From Mycobacterium sp. URHD0025 (GTDB taxonomy: Bacteria; Actinomycetota; Actinomycetes; Mycobacteriales; Mycobacteriaceae): a DNA stretch of 64,000 nt. Shown here in pieces: positions 53,383 to 61,004 of this stretch. The stretch spans positions 248,001 through 312,000 of the forward strand of contig NZ_AUEQ01000012.1 in NCBI RefSeq assembly GCF_000426065.1. The letters run 5' to 3'. The notes beneath the pieces were generated by a model. It did no database searches, had not been told where the DNA came from, and was given only the letters and a program-made list of their open reading frames with translations. Positions within the stretch are counted from its first letter, which is position 1. Every line of letters begins with the position of its first letter. A program made the translations under genes and the position numbers.

Positions 53383-53433
53383 GAAGTCTCGGTCTCCAGC
53401 GGCGTCGAGCGCCATCCGCGGGCACTGGATGGG

Positions 53434-53889
53434 TCAGTCTCTCCAGACAACCTTGTCGGTGCCCCCGGCGTCCCGATAAACGACGCTGTCCGGGGCGGTG
53501 GCGCCTCGTACGTCGAAGTAGACCCGCCCGGTTGTCTGGGTGCCCGGCGCGATCGGTTGGTTGGGAAGTCCGTCCGTCTGATTGCCCTTCATGTCCGCGT
53601 ACGTGGAGCTGTTGACGGCTCGCGCGTTGAAATCGGAAATGTTCGGAGTGGGGGAGCCACTCACAGCTCGGGCCGTCACGTCGGAGTACCAAATGCCGTC
53701 GTTGTGACCGCTGGGGCGCAAGTTACTGACGGTGTAGTCGATGGCGCCTCCCGGACTCGGGACCTCTGCGGTTTGCCCGAACTGCAGCACCTCCGGATCG
53801 GCGAACCCGGGTGGCGCCGCCAAGACTCCGGCCACCGCCACTCCGGCAGCGGCCACTGTAGTTTTCAGAGCGATTTGCGAAAACGTCAC
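53434..53889 (-). CDS. MPT63-family secreted protein (DUF1942)
   Basis: A 151-residue secreted protein with a signal peptide ending at GFA (about 30). The mature part resembles MPT63 of M. tuberculosis, an immunoglobulin-like beta-sandwich: VLQFGQTAEVPSPGGAIDYTVSNLRPS, YSDVTARAVSG, NFNARA-like and TGRVYFDVRGATAPDSVVYRDAGG. Its function is unknown. The GTG at 53889 follows GGGAG and gives the normal length. Confidence 0.85.
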   Translation of the reverse strand: MTFSQIALKTTVAAAGVAVAGVLAAPPGFADPEVLQFGQTAEVPSPGGAIDYTVSNLRPSGHNDGIWYSDVTARAVSGSPTPNISDFNARAVNSSTYADMKGNQTDGLPNQPIAPGTQTTGRVYFDVRGATAPDSVVYRDAGGTDKVVWRD

Positions 53890-53994
53890 CTCAAGCTCCC
53901 TCCGCCATTCTCCTGTCTCCAAGAGTGATTGCGTGTGGTTCCACCTGACGGGTAACCGCACACGAGGATTACAAACCTGCGAGCGGCCGTCGGC

Positions 53995-54000
53995 TAACGT
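53995..54000 (+). promoter_or_regulatory. -10 element for leaderless start at 54009
   Basis: TAACGT ends eight bases before the GTG of the iminopeptidase gene. Confidence 0.45.
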
Positions 54001-54008
54001 GGCGACCT

Positions 54009-54983
54009 GTGGGGGATGAGGCGCGTCGCGAAGGCTTGCTCGATGTCGGCGACGGGAACCTGGTGTTCTGGGAATCCCGAGGAAATCCACGCGGGCGGAC
54101 TGTGTTGATTGTGCATGGCGGCCCCGGCGGCGGGCGGTCCCGCACCGCACACAAGTCTTTTGACCACACGGTGTTTCAGATCGTTTCGTTCGACCAACGA
54201 GGGTGCGGGAACAGTGTGCCCAGCGCCGCGGATCCGGCAACAGCGATGCGCCTGAACACGACTGACCATCTCCTGGCGGATATGGAGAAGTTGCGAAATC
54301 ACCTCGGCGTGGATCGATGGCTGCTCTTCGGTGGATCCTGGGGCTCGACTCTGATCCTGGCCTATGCCCAGCGTTACCCACATCGCGTGGCCGGCATCAT
54401 CCTCATCGGTGTCACCATGACGCGGCGCAGCGAAATCGACTGGCTCTATCGCGGGCTGCGACGACTGTTGCCTCAACAGTGGGAACGGTTCCGGGCCGGT
54501 GCCCCTGCGCATCTGAGGGACGGGAATCTGGTGCAGGCGTATCGCCGGCTGATGGAGCATCCTGACCCTGAAGTGCGCCGGCATGCCGCACGGGAGTGGT
54601 GCGCCTGGGAAGATGCCGCGATCGCCCACGAGACGCAAGGCAGCCCGGGGCAGTACAGCGCCAAACCGGATGAGGCGAGACTGGCTTTCGTGCGGATCTG
54701 CACCCACTTCTTTGCCCACTACGCATGGCTCGACGACGGGCAGTTGTTGCGCGAGGCCGGCAGACTCGCGGGCATTCCCGGAGTGCTCATCCATGGCAGG
54801 CTCGACCTCTCGGCACCGCTGATCACCGCATGGGAGCTCGCTCAAGCCTGGCCCGACGCCGAGTTGGTGGTGATCGAAGATTCTGGGCATACGGGAAGTG
54901 CTGCGATGGAAGATGCTGTTCGGCAGGCGATTTCACGGTTCACCGACGGCGATCTGAGCCGCGGCCCCCGATGGCCGCCGTAA
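54009..54983 (+). CDS. pip: Proline iminopeptidase
   Basis: A 324-residue S33 peptidase removing N-terminal proline from peptides. HGGPGG (36-41) is the oxyanion region, FDQRGCGNS (61-69) the family signature, and the nucleophile Ser110 is in GGSWGS. The catalytic Asp and His lie in LIHGRLDLSAP and EDSGHTG. It is cytoplasmic, with no signal peptide. GTG 54009 is supported by a TAACGT -10 element eight bases upstream. Confidence 0.9.
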   Translation: MGDEARREGLLDVGDGNLVFWESRGNPRGRTVLIVHGGPGGGRSRTAHKSFDHTVFQIVSFDQRGCGNSVPSAADPATAMRLNTTDHLLADMEKLRNHLGVDRWLLFGGSWGSTLILAYAQRYPHRVAGIILIGVTMTRRSEIDWLYRGLRRLLPQQWERFRAGAPAHLRDGNLVQAYRRLMEHPDPEVRRHAAREWCAWEDAAIAHETQGSPGQYSAKPDEARLAFVRICTHFFAHYAWLDDGQLLREAGRLAGIPGVLIHGRLDLSAPLITAWELAQAWPDAELVVIEDSGHTGSAAMEDAVRQAISRFTDGDLSRGPRWPP

Positions 54984-55042
54984 CCGGTCGATCAGTGCCG
55001 TGAACCCATGGCGTCGCTCAAGGCGAAGGGCGAACCAACCTC

Positions 55043-56011
55043 TCAAGGAGTGAGGACGATCCGGCCGAACACACGCCCTTGATCCATCTGACGGTGCGCT
55101 TCGGCCGCCAGCTCAAGGGGAAGGACCTCGTGCACGACGGCATGTAATTCCGCGCGCACCGCTGCGTCGAACTGTGCGGCACGAACCGTTGCCGTCGTAT
55201 CGGCCGGCACAGTGTCGAGGCTGAAGGTGGCGAACGAGCGGGACTGCTGGAATGCGGCCAGGTCGATGAGTCGCCGTCCGAAGTCCGCAGGGGGTAGTCC
55301 GGCCACCACGCCCGCGAGGACCAGGCGTCCATTCGGTGCCAGACGGTCGACGAATGCGGGAAGCCCTGTCCCGCCGACGATATCGATGATCACGTCGAAC
55401 GACTTCGGCGCAGCGGAATCGCCTTCGCCGGCGCGGTCGAGCACATGCGTGGCACCCAGAGCGCGAAGTCGTCTGCCGCGCTCGGGCGTTGACGTCGTCA
55501 CCGCGACGATGCCCGCCCCCGCGCGCGCCGCGATTTCCACGGTCGCGATGCCGATGCTGCCCGCGGCACCGCGTACGAGCACGGATTCGCCAGGGGCGAA
55601 GTGCGCGTGGGCAAGTGCGAAGTGCGCGACTGTCGCCGAACCACCCAGCGTCACCGCGTCGATCGACGATAGATCTTCCGGCAGCGCGACGATGTCTTCG
55701 ATGCCGGCAACCGCCTGCTCGACGTAGCCGCCGGTGCGGGTGAATGCCCACACGCGCCTGCCCACCCACGCCGAGTCGACGGCGGCACCGACCGCGGTCA
55801 CGGTGCCCGCCACCTCGCTGCCCGGGATCATGCCCTCGGAGAACCCATATCCGGCGAGTGTGCCGCGGCGAATCACCGCATCGACGCCGCCGACCCCGAT
55901 CGCCTCCGTCGCGATGACCACCTGTCCCGGCGCTGGAACCGGAGACGGCGTTTCGATCACCGCCATACCGCTCGGGTCGCCGAATTCCTGGATCGCCACT
56001 GCGCGCACCAT
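55043..56011 (-). CDS. Quinone-oxidoreductase-like MDR enzyme
   Basis: A 322-residue medium-chain reductase without zinc ligands, of the NADPH:quinone oxidoreductase type. It shows VRGAAGSIGIATVEIAARAGA as the nucleotide loop, LDRAGEGD, and FGRIVLTP at the end. It likely reduces quinones or enones. The ATG at 56011 follows ACGGAGG. It diverges from a TetR gene over an 82-nt gap that holds a CGTTAACG palindrome. Confidence 0.85.
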   Translation of the reverse strand: MVRAVAIQEFGDPSGMAVIETPSPVPAPGQVVIATEAIGVGGVDAVIRRGTLAGYGFSEGMIPGSEVAGTVTAVGAAVDSAWVGRRVWAFTRTGGYVEQAVAGIEDIVALPEDLSSIDAVTLGGSATVAHFALAHAHFAPGESVLVRGAAGSIGIATVEIAARAGAGIVAVTTSTPERGRRLRALGATHVLDRAGEGDSAAPKSFDVIIDIVGGTGLPAFVDRLAPNGRLVLAGVVAGLPPADFGRRLIDLAAFQQSRSFATFSLDTVPADTTATVRAAQFDAAVRAELHAVVHEVLPLELAAEAHRQMDQGRVFGRIVLTP

Positions 56012-56052
56012 CGCCTCCGTCTCGCTACATTTGTCTGCGGTATCGTTTGCGA

Positions 56053-56060
56053 CGTTAACG
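56053..56060. promoter_or_regulatory. CGTTAACG palindrome in reductase-TetR gap
   Basis: A perfect 8-bp palindrome near the middle of the 82-nt gap between the divergent reductase and TetR genes. TetR proteins usually bind in such gaps, but the arms are short. Confidence 0.35.
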
Positions 56061-56093
56061 GACGCCCCCGTCCACTTCCGTGAAGTGAGAACC

Positions 56094-56747
56094 ATGGCCG
56101 CTCGATTGCCTCACATGCTCCGTTCCGACGCACAGGACAATCGGGACCGTGTCCTCAAGGTTGCGCGACAACTCTTTTCGGAACGCGGAATGGACATCAC
56201 GATGCGCGAGGTCGCCCGGCGCGCCGGCGTCGGTCCCGCGACCCTGTATCGACGGTTCCCTACCAAGCAGATGTTGGTCGACGAGGCCTTCGCGGACGAA
56301 ATGCGATCATGCCGAGACATCGTGAACGACGGTTGGGCAGATCCCGACCCGTGGCGAGGGTTCTGCTCGGTGATCGAACGGATCAGCGTCCTCAACAGTC
56401 GCAACCAGGGTTTCGTGGATGCCTTCACGTCGGCGAACCCTCAGATCGACACGTTGGCAGCCCACCGCGCTTTGGTACTGCGGAAGCTAACCCAGCTGGC
56501 CGACCGCGCCAAGGCGGCCGGCGAGCTGCGCCACGACTTCGTCATCGACGATCTCGTACTGGTGCTGCTTGCCGGGCGCGGACTGTCCTCGACGGCACCA
56601 TCGGACCGGGAGGTGGCGGCTCGACGCTTCGCGGCGCTCGCCATCGACGCGTTTCGGCCTTCCGGTGCGACGAGCAAATTGCCACGCTCCCCGGGACTCA
56701 TCGCGTGCGTAGCGCGGCCGCATCCAGATCCTCACTCAACACGATGA
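56094..56747 (+). CDS. TetR-family repressor
   Basis: A 217-residue TetR regulator. The HTH is in MREVARRAGVGPATLYRRFPTKQMLVDEAF (about 38-67), and the C-terminal helical domain would bind a ligand. It diverges from the quinone reductase gene and is followed after 16 nt by an MBL-fold gene, so both are likely targets. The last 20 residues are Pro/His-rich. Confidence 0.85.
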   Translation: MAARLPHMLRSDAQDNRDRVLKVARQLFSERGMDITMREVARRAGVGPATLYRRFPTKQMLVDEAFADEMRSCRDIVNDGWADPDPWRGFCSVIERISVLNSRNQGFVDAFTSANPQIDTLAAHRALVLRKLTQLADRAKAAGELRHDFVIDDLVLVLLAGRGLSSTAPSDREVAARRFAALAIDAFRPSGATSKLPRSPGLIACVARPHPDPHSTR

Positions 56748-56763
56748 CGGTAGGAGCTCTGCC

Positions 56764-57579
56764 ATGGCAACTGTCACAACGCAATCCGAACTGCTCCGAG
56801 AAGACTGCGCAGCGCTCGTCGTGGGCGGCCCGACCACGGTTCTCGACCTCGGCGGTCTGCGTATCGTCAGCGACCCGACCTTCGACGACCCGGGCCCGCA
56901 CGGTTACCTGACCAAGACGGAAGGACCCGTCATCGTCGAGGACCAACTCGGCGCCGTCGACGTCGTGCTCGTCAGCCACGACAACCACACCGACAACTTC
57001 GACGACCGCGGCCGCGCCTTCGCCCTGGCCGCACCGTTGCTCCTCACCACCCTCGGCGGCGCTCAGCGCCTGGGCGCTCCAGCCGTGGGCATGGCGGAGT
57101 GGAGCACTCACCGTCTTGCGCGGCCAGACGGCGGCGAGCTGACCATCACGGCCGTCCCTGCTGTCCACGGTCCTGAGGACGGTGAGCGCGACCCGGACGG
57201 CAACATCAACTGCGAAGTCATCGGATTCGTGCTGTCGGGCAGCGGACTGCCCACCGTCTACATCAGCGGTGACAACGCTTCCATCCGCGCTGTTGCCGAG
57301 ATCGCCCGTCGTGTCGGCAAAATCGATGCGACGGTCCTGCACGCCGGCGCTGCCCGTGTCCCCGGCAAGTTGCGGCATCGCCCGGTCAGTTTCGACAGCG
57401 TCCGAGCCGCCGCAGCCGCCGCGGTTCTCGGCGCCCCGGTCAACATCCCCGCCCACTACGCCGGTTGGGAACACTTCACCGAAGGCCGCGACGACATCGT
57501 GAGCGCTTTCGATGACGCCGGCCTCACCCCGATTCTGCGTGTCGCGGACCATGGCACCTGGCTGTCGCTACGCCCGTGA
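56764..57579 (+). CDS. MBL-fold metallo-hydrolase (UlaG-like)
   Basis: A 271-residue metallo-beta-lactamase-fold protein of the COG2220 type. The metal motif is SHDNHTDNFD at 71-80 (with a one-residue-longer His spacing than the classical HxHxDH). Further ligands are expected in PAVHGPED, ISGDNASI and PAHYAGWEHF. It could hydrolyse a lactone or phosphoester, or be a lactonase-like detoxifier. It lies 16 nt after the TetR gene and probably shares its transcript. Confidence 0.8.
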   Translation: MATVTTQSELLREDCAALVVGGPTTVLDLGGLRIVSDPTFDDPGPHGYLTKTEGPVIVEDQLGAVDVVLVSHDNHTDNFDDRGRAFALAAPLLLTTLGGAQRLGAPAVGMAEWSTHRLARPDGGELTITAVPAVHGPEDGERDPDGNINCEVIGFVLSGSGLPTVYISGDNASIRAVAEIARRVGKIDATVLHAGAARVPGKLRHRPVSFDSVRAAAAAAVLGAPVNIPAHYAGWEHFTEGRDDIVSAFDDAGLTPILRVADHGTWLSLRP

Positions 57580-57600
57580 GGCGATGGGCCGGGCTCGGTC

Positions 57601-57613
57601 AGATGTTCCAATA
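57601..57613 (+). repeat. 13-bp direct repeat, copy 1 (AGATGTTCCAATA)
   Basis: Identical to 58518-58530. The two copies flank the DUF1905 and VOC genes. It may be a regulatory half-site or a trace of insertion; a chance match is not excluded. Confidence 0.4.
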
Positions 57614-57659
57614 TGCCTGTACCGCAACGGATGTGTGCGTGTAGCGAGACGTCACGGGC

Positions 57660-57944
57660 TCAGTTCAGCCGCTCGGTGAGGTGGACCTCGACGTCATCAC
57701 CGTCGTTTTTGCCGATCACCTTGCGGATTGCAGCAGCCACTGGGAGCTTGTGGGTTCCGTCGCCCAGGGCCATGAACGCTCCGGTGAACGGCTGGCCATC
57801 GACGGTGCCGGCGACCTTGACCAGCCCCCGGGTGCCGAAGATCTGCGCCGAGTCGGGCAGCTGGACGCAGGTCCAGGTGTCGCCTGGGCGCGCTTTGCCC
57901 AGACGAGCGGTGAATGTGATGTCCAAGGGCTGCGGATTCGCCAT
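57660..57944 (-). CDS. DUF1905 protein
   Basis: A 94-residue DUF1905 domain protein (FTARLGKARPGDTWTCVQLP, GTRGLVKVAGTVDGQPF, GDGTHKLPVAAAIRKVIGKNDGDDVEVHL), a small beta-barrel of unknown role. It follows the VOC gene by 41 nt on the same strand and is likely co-transcribed. AAGGAGGACC precedes the ATG. Confidence 0.85.
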   Translation of the reverse strand: MANPQPLDITFTARLGKARPGDTWTCVQLPDSAQIFGTRGLVKVAGTVDGQPFTGAFMALGDGTHKLPVAAAIRKVIGKNDGDDVEVHLTERLN

Positions 57945-57985
57945 GATCGCGGTCCTCCTTACTTGTTGAGCGAGGCGACGGTCGG

Positions 57986-58369
57986 TCAGCGCGACGTGGC
58001 CTGGTCGACGTCCTCCAGGTACACCAAGCCGTTGCCGTCGGGGTCGGTGAAGGAGAACATCGCCGGTACGCCCTCGATACGGACCAGCTCGTCGTTGTGC
58101 AGGGTCACGCCTGCGGCGCGGACCTCGTCGTGGGCTTGTTGAGCGTCAGGGGTACCCATCCGGATCGCAATCGGGATCTGGCTGTCGAGTGGTAGCAGAA
58201 CCAGCGCGACATTCGAGCCTGGCGGCACGACCTCGATCATGCGCGCACCAGGCCAGACCTCCACGTCGTTGCGAAGCTCGAATCCCAGCACGTCGGTGTA
58301 AAACTTCAGCGCGGCGTCCTGGTCAGATACCGGAACCGACACACTCAGCACTCTGGTCGTCATCGTCAT
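57986..58369 (-). CDS. VOC-family (glyoxalase-like) protein
   Basis: A 127-residue vicinal-oxygen-chelate protein (VSVPVSDQDAALKFYTDVLGFE, then MFSFTDPDGNGLVYLEDVD). The single module of two beta-alpha-beta-beta-beta units fits a dimeric glyoxalase or antibiotic-resistance-type protein. The metal ligand positions are partly preserved, so activity is uncertain. ATG 58369 is one of three close starts. DUF1905 follows. Confidence 0.8.
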   Translation of the reverse strand: MTMTTRVLSVSVPVSDQDAALKFYTDVLGFELRNDVEVWPGARMIEVVPPGSNVALVLLPLDSQIPIAIRMGTPDAQQAHDEVRAAGVTLHNDELVRIEGVPAMFSFTDPDGNGLVYLEDVDQATSR

Positions 58370-58517
58370 GCTCAATCAGACTCCGCTGCAGTCGAAGACT
58401 CATCGCGAGCGTGTCAATTCTCGGCGGGAGGATCTGGGGGCAAAGGGAAAGTCCGCCCCAATCTGACGCGCTCAAGCGCCACTTTGGTCGATCTGTACTG
58501 CGGTTTTGCCAGACCCA

Positions 58518-58530
58518 AGATGTTCCAATA
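58518..58530 (+). repeat. 13-bp direct repeat, copy 2
   Basis: Second copy of AGATGTTCCAATA. It lies in the 470-nt gap 58370-58839 that also holds the palindrome and CRP-type site described next; I see no gene in that gap. Confidence 0.4.
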
Positions 58531-58545
58531 CAGTGCATGGCTAAT

Positions 58546-58563
58546 TACTACTACGTAGTAGTA
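58546..58563. promoter_or_regulatory. Perfect 18-bp palindrome TACTACTACGTAGTAGTA
   Basis: Nine-bp arms with no spacer. The TACTAC/GTAGTA core resembles operators of BlaI/MecI-family repressors. It lies between the divergent VOC gene and the lysozyme-like gene, eight bases before a CRP-type site. A perfect 18-bp palindrome is very unlikely by chance. Confidence 0.75.
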
Positions 58564-58571
58564 CCAGGCAA

Positions 58572-58587
58572 GGTGACACGGATCACA
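58572..58587. promoter_or_regulatory. CRP-type site GGTGA-N6-TCACA
   Basis: Nine of ten bases match the mycobacterial CRP (Rv3676) consensus TGTGA-N6-TCACA. In M. tuberculosis CRP controls rpfA; here the downstream gene encodes another wall-lytic type of protein. It lies 253 bases before that start codon. Confidence 0.55.
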
Positions 58588-58839
58588 TCGTGGCAAACAG
58601 GGTGGTTGTTGCCACGAATGTGAGGTGTCGGCGGCGAGCTAGCTCTCGTTTCGCCACGCTGTAGTACAGGCAGCAAACTTTTTCTGGTGCGCATCCGATC
58701 GGTCGGTGCTTGGTCGCCGCATGGCCATCGGTGTGCAGTCCAACCCTGTCTTCTCGCGCCGAGAGCCGGGGTTGGAGGGGGGTTTGTATCCGACACGCGG
58801 ATCCACAAGTTCAGATCCCCCGCAGAGGAGAGCAAGACC

Positions 58840-59517
58840 ATGCCGAAAGCCGACCGGCCAACGGACACGTTCGGAAAACGCCATCAAATGAAAAAGATCA
58901 TCACCACCTGCCTCGTTGTTACCGGACTCGGCGGTGCCACTCTGCTCTCCCAGCCGATGCACCGGCATACGGCAGTCGCGGTCGAGCCACGGCCGGCGGG
59001 CGGCGTAGTCACCAAGACGAGGGCCGCCATCGTCCCTCCGCCGGTGGTCGTGACCAAAGACTCCAGCGCGCAGGACATCGTCAAAGCCATCGTGAGCCAG
59101 GGCAAGGCCGCCAGGCTCGACGACGACCAGATCAAGACCGTCATCGCCACCGCGAAAATCGAGTCCACTTTCCGCCCGACCGTGTCCGGCGGTGTGCAGG
59201 CCTACGGCGGCCCTGGGGGCGGCGCTGACGAGGTCATCGGCCTATTCCAGGAGAAAGCCAGTTTCGGCTCCGTGGCCGAACGCCAAGACCCCAACAAGGC
59301 GATCGCCCGGTTCATCGCCCGGTTCACCGAGGCGTACAAGAAATACGGCATCACCAATGACACCGTGCTCGCGGCCACGCTCGCGCAGAACCCACAACTG
59401 TCCAAGTACCACGGCGGAGTCGGAACTCAGTACTACAACACGATCAAGAACGCGATGAGCGCGGCCGCAGGCTTGTACAGCCAGGCCGCCGGCGCCACGC
59501 TGCAACCGGTCACCTAA
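58840..59517 (+). CDS. Secreted lysozyme-like/transglycosylase protein
   Basis: A 225-residue exported protein. The hydrophobic segment at about 17-40 follows a 16-residue basic extension. The C-terminal 130 residues look like a lytic-transglycosylase or phage-lysozyme fold: IVKAIVSQGKAARLDDDQIKTVIATAKIESTF with a likely catalytic Glu, then VIGLFQEKASFGSVAERQDP and ARFIARFTEAYKKY. AGGAG precedes ATG 58840; ATG 58888 would give a shorter signal. It would cleave or bind peptidoglycan. Confidence 0.75.
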   Translation: MPKADRPTDTFGKRHQMKKIITTCLVVTGLGGATLLSQPMHRHTAVAVEPRPAGGVVTKTRAAIVPPPVVVTKDSSAQDIVKAIVSQGKAARLDDDQIKTVIATAKIESTFRPTVSGGVQAYGGPGGGADEVIGLFQEKASFGSVAERQDPNKAIARFIARFTEAYKKYGITNDTVLAATLAQNPQLSKYHGGVGTQYYNTIKNAMSAAAGLYSQAAGATLQPVT

Positions 59518-59676
59518 CCGCTGGATGGGTCCGGCTGCGTCGCTCAAAGCCGGCAAGAAAATTCCGTGACGGTTTCAATTGGGCCAAAGTACTGCACCAT
59601 ATCGGCGACGCGGCTCCGATATCGCCTGTTCGGCTCTAGTGTTGACTGCTGTGGCCGAACGGGACAGGACAAGCAT

Positions 59677-60084
59677 GTGAAGCGCTGGCGCACAGCGCTT
59701 CACGTCGCCATGACGGCACTGACAGTGGCCGTCCTCGGGCTCGCGATCACTCCGGTTGCTCATGCGGCCGCGGCCACGGGGACGTTGTCGGTGACATCGA
59801 CGTGGCAGACCGGTTTCATCGCCCGCTTCACCATCACCAACTTGAGCATGGCGCCTCTGACCGACTGGAAGCTCGAATTCGACTTGCCGGTAGGAGAATC
59901 CATCTCGCACACGTGGAGCAGCACGCTCACCCAATCTGGCACGCACTATGTCCTCAGACCCGTGAACTGGAATCGCATCATTCCGCCGGGCGGTTCAGCC
60001 AAAGGTGGCATGAGGGGTGTGCTGAGCGGTTCCTATACGCCACCGTTGAATTGTGTGCTGAACGGGCAGTATTTCTGCACTTAG
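59677..60084 (+). CDS. Secreted CBM2 (cellulose/chitin-binding) protein
   Basis: A 135-residue protein: a signal peptide ending near HAAA (about 29), then a single family-2 carbohydrate-binding module (WQTGFIARFTITNLS, LTDWKLEFDLPVGESISHTWSS, NWNRIIPPGGSAKGG) closed by cysteines near the ends. There is no catalytic domain, as in M. tuberculosis Rv1987. It should bind cellulose or chitin outside the cell. GTG 59677 follows AGGA. A hairpin follows the stop. Confidence 0.8.
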   Translation: MKRWRTALHVAMTALTVAVLGLAITPVAHAAAATGTLSVTSTWQTGFIARFTITNLSMAPLTDWKLEFDLPVGESISHTWSSTLTQSGTHYVLRPVNWNRIIPPGGSAKGGMRGVLSGSYTPPLNCVLNGQYFCT

Positions 60085-60090
60085 CGGTTA

Positions 60091-60130
60091 CTGCGTATGT
60101 GATCACCGTGCCGCAATCATGCATACGCAG
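60091..60130. terminator. 9-bp hairpin after the CBM2 gene
   Basis: CTGCGTATG (60091-60099) is perfectly complementary to 60122-60130, with a 22-nt loop. It begins six bases after the stop. A GGTTTCTGCG stretch follows without a T-run. The long loop makes termination less certain. Confidence 0.45.
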
Positions 60131-60307
60131 GCGGGTTTCTGCGAAAAACACTGTGGACCAATAGGTTCGACCATCTGCGATGACGGCTGGACGCGGGGCG
60201 GGCGATTGGCGATCCTGCACTCGGATGCCCTGGCTCGCCGTCAACGATCGCTTTGCTGTTCGGAGCTACGAGGACCGCGACCGACTGCGACGCTCGTCAC
60301 GTTCCGT

Positions 60308-60352
60308 TATAGTCCCGGCTGGGCGAGGGTTCGGCCGGGACTGACCCGAACC
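60308..60352 (+). promoter_or_regulatory. -10 element with overlapping inverted repeats upstream of the LGFP lipoprotein
   Basis: TATAGT (60308-60313) fits a -10 element. AGTCCCGGC (60311-60319) pairs with 60334-60342 and so overlaps the promoter, like an operator. A second stem, 60328-60334 with 60346-60352, would lie in the transcript. The two stems share bases and cannot both form fully. Confidence 0.45.
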
Positions 60353-60377
60353 ACGCCGATGACGCGAGAGGAAATCC

Positions 60378-60983
60378 ATGAGGACGATCGCATACCGCCG
60401 CAGGGCAGTTGTCGGCCTGGCCGCCGTCGCGCTCATTACGGCGGGCTGCAGCAATGGCACGAGCAGCGAGGCTTCGGCGCCACCTGAGGTCGGGTTGATC
60501 GCCACGTCCACGTCTGAAACCCCTGCACAGCCTGAGGTGAAGCTGATCGGGGACAGAGACGTCGAGGTGACGCTGACCGGCCCGATCGCCGCCAAGTACT
60601 CGTCGGCAACCGAGGATCAGAAGCAGGCTCTCGGCAAGCCACTGACGGGTGACCACAATGCGGGTACGCGGGACAGCGGTGTGGTGTTCCAGCAGTTCCA
60701 GGGCGGGGTGATCGTCGCCAAGAACGACGACGCCGGCACACCCGCATATATCACCGGGGGCAAGATCCGGGAAGCCTGGAATGTCGAGCGCGACCCGAAT
60801 GGCATTCCTCAGATCGGCGGCAAGAATGGCTCGCCAGGTCCGCTCGGCGTTCCCACCAGCGACGAGAATGCTGTCGGCGATCTGCTCGTGTCAAGCTTCG
60901 AGCACGGCAAGGTCGAGTACAACACGAAGACCGGCCAGGTCGAGGTGACTGTCAACGGCAAGGTCGTACCGTCCGGCCTGTAG
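60378..60983 (+). CDS. LGFP-repeat lipoprotein
   Basis: A 201-residue lipoprotein. Lipobox ITAGC puts the modified Cys at 24, followed by a Ser/Thr/Pro linker. Two LGFP-type repeats follow (ALGKPLTGDHNAGTRDSGVVFQQFQGG and PLGVPTSDENAVGDLLVSSFEHGKVEYN). LGFP repeats are thought to anchor proteins to the cell wall or bind wall glycans. AGAGGA precedes the ATG. A 293-nt gap before it holds the hairpins noted here. Confidence 0.85.
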   Translation: MRTIAYRRRAVVGLAAVALITAGCSNGTSSEASAPPEVGLIATSTSETPAQPEVKLIGDRDVEVTLTGPIAAKYSSATEDQKQALGKPLTGDHNAGTRDSGVVFQQFQGGVIVAKNDDAGTPAYITGGKIREAWNVERDPNGIPQIGGKNGSPGPLGVPTSDENAVGDLLVSSFEHGKVEYNTKTGQVEVTVNGKVVPSGL

Positions 60984-61004
60984 ACGGCGGTGCGAGATCA
61001 CCGA

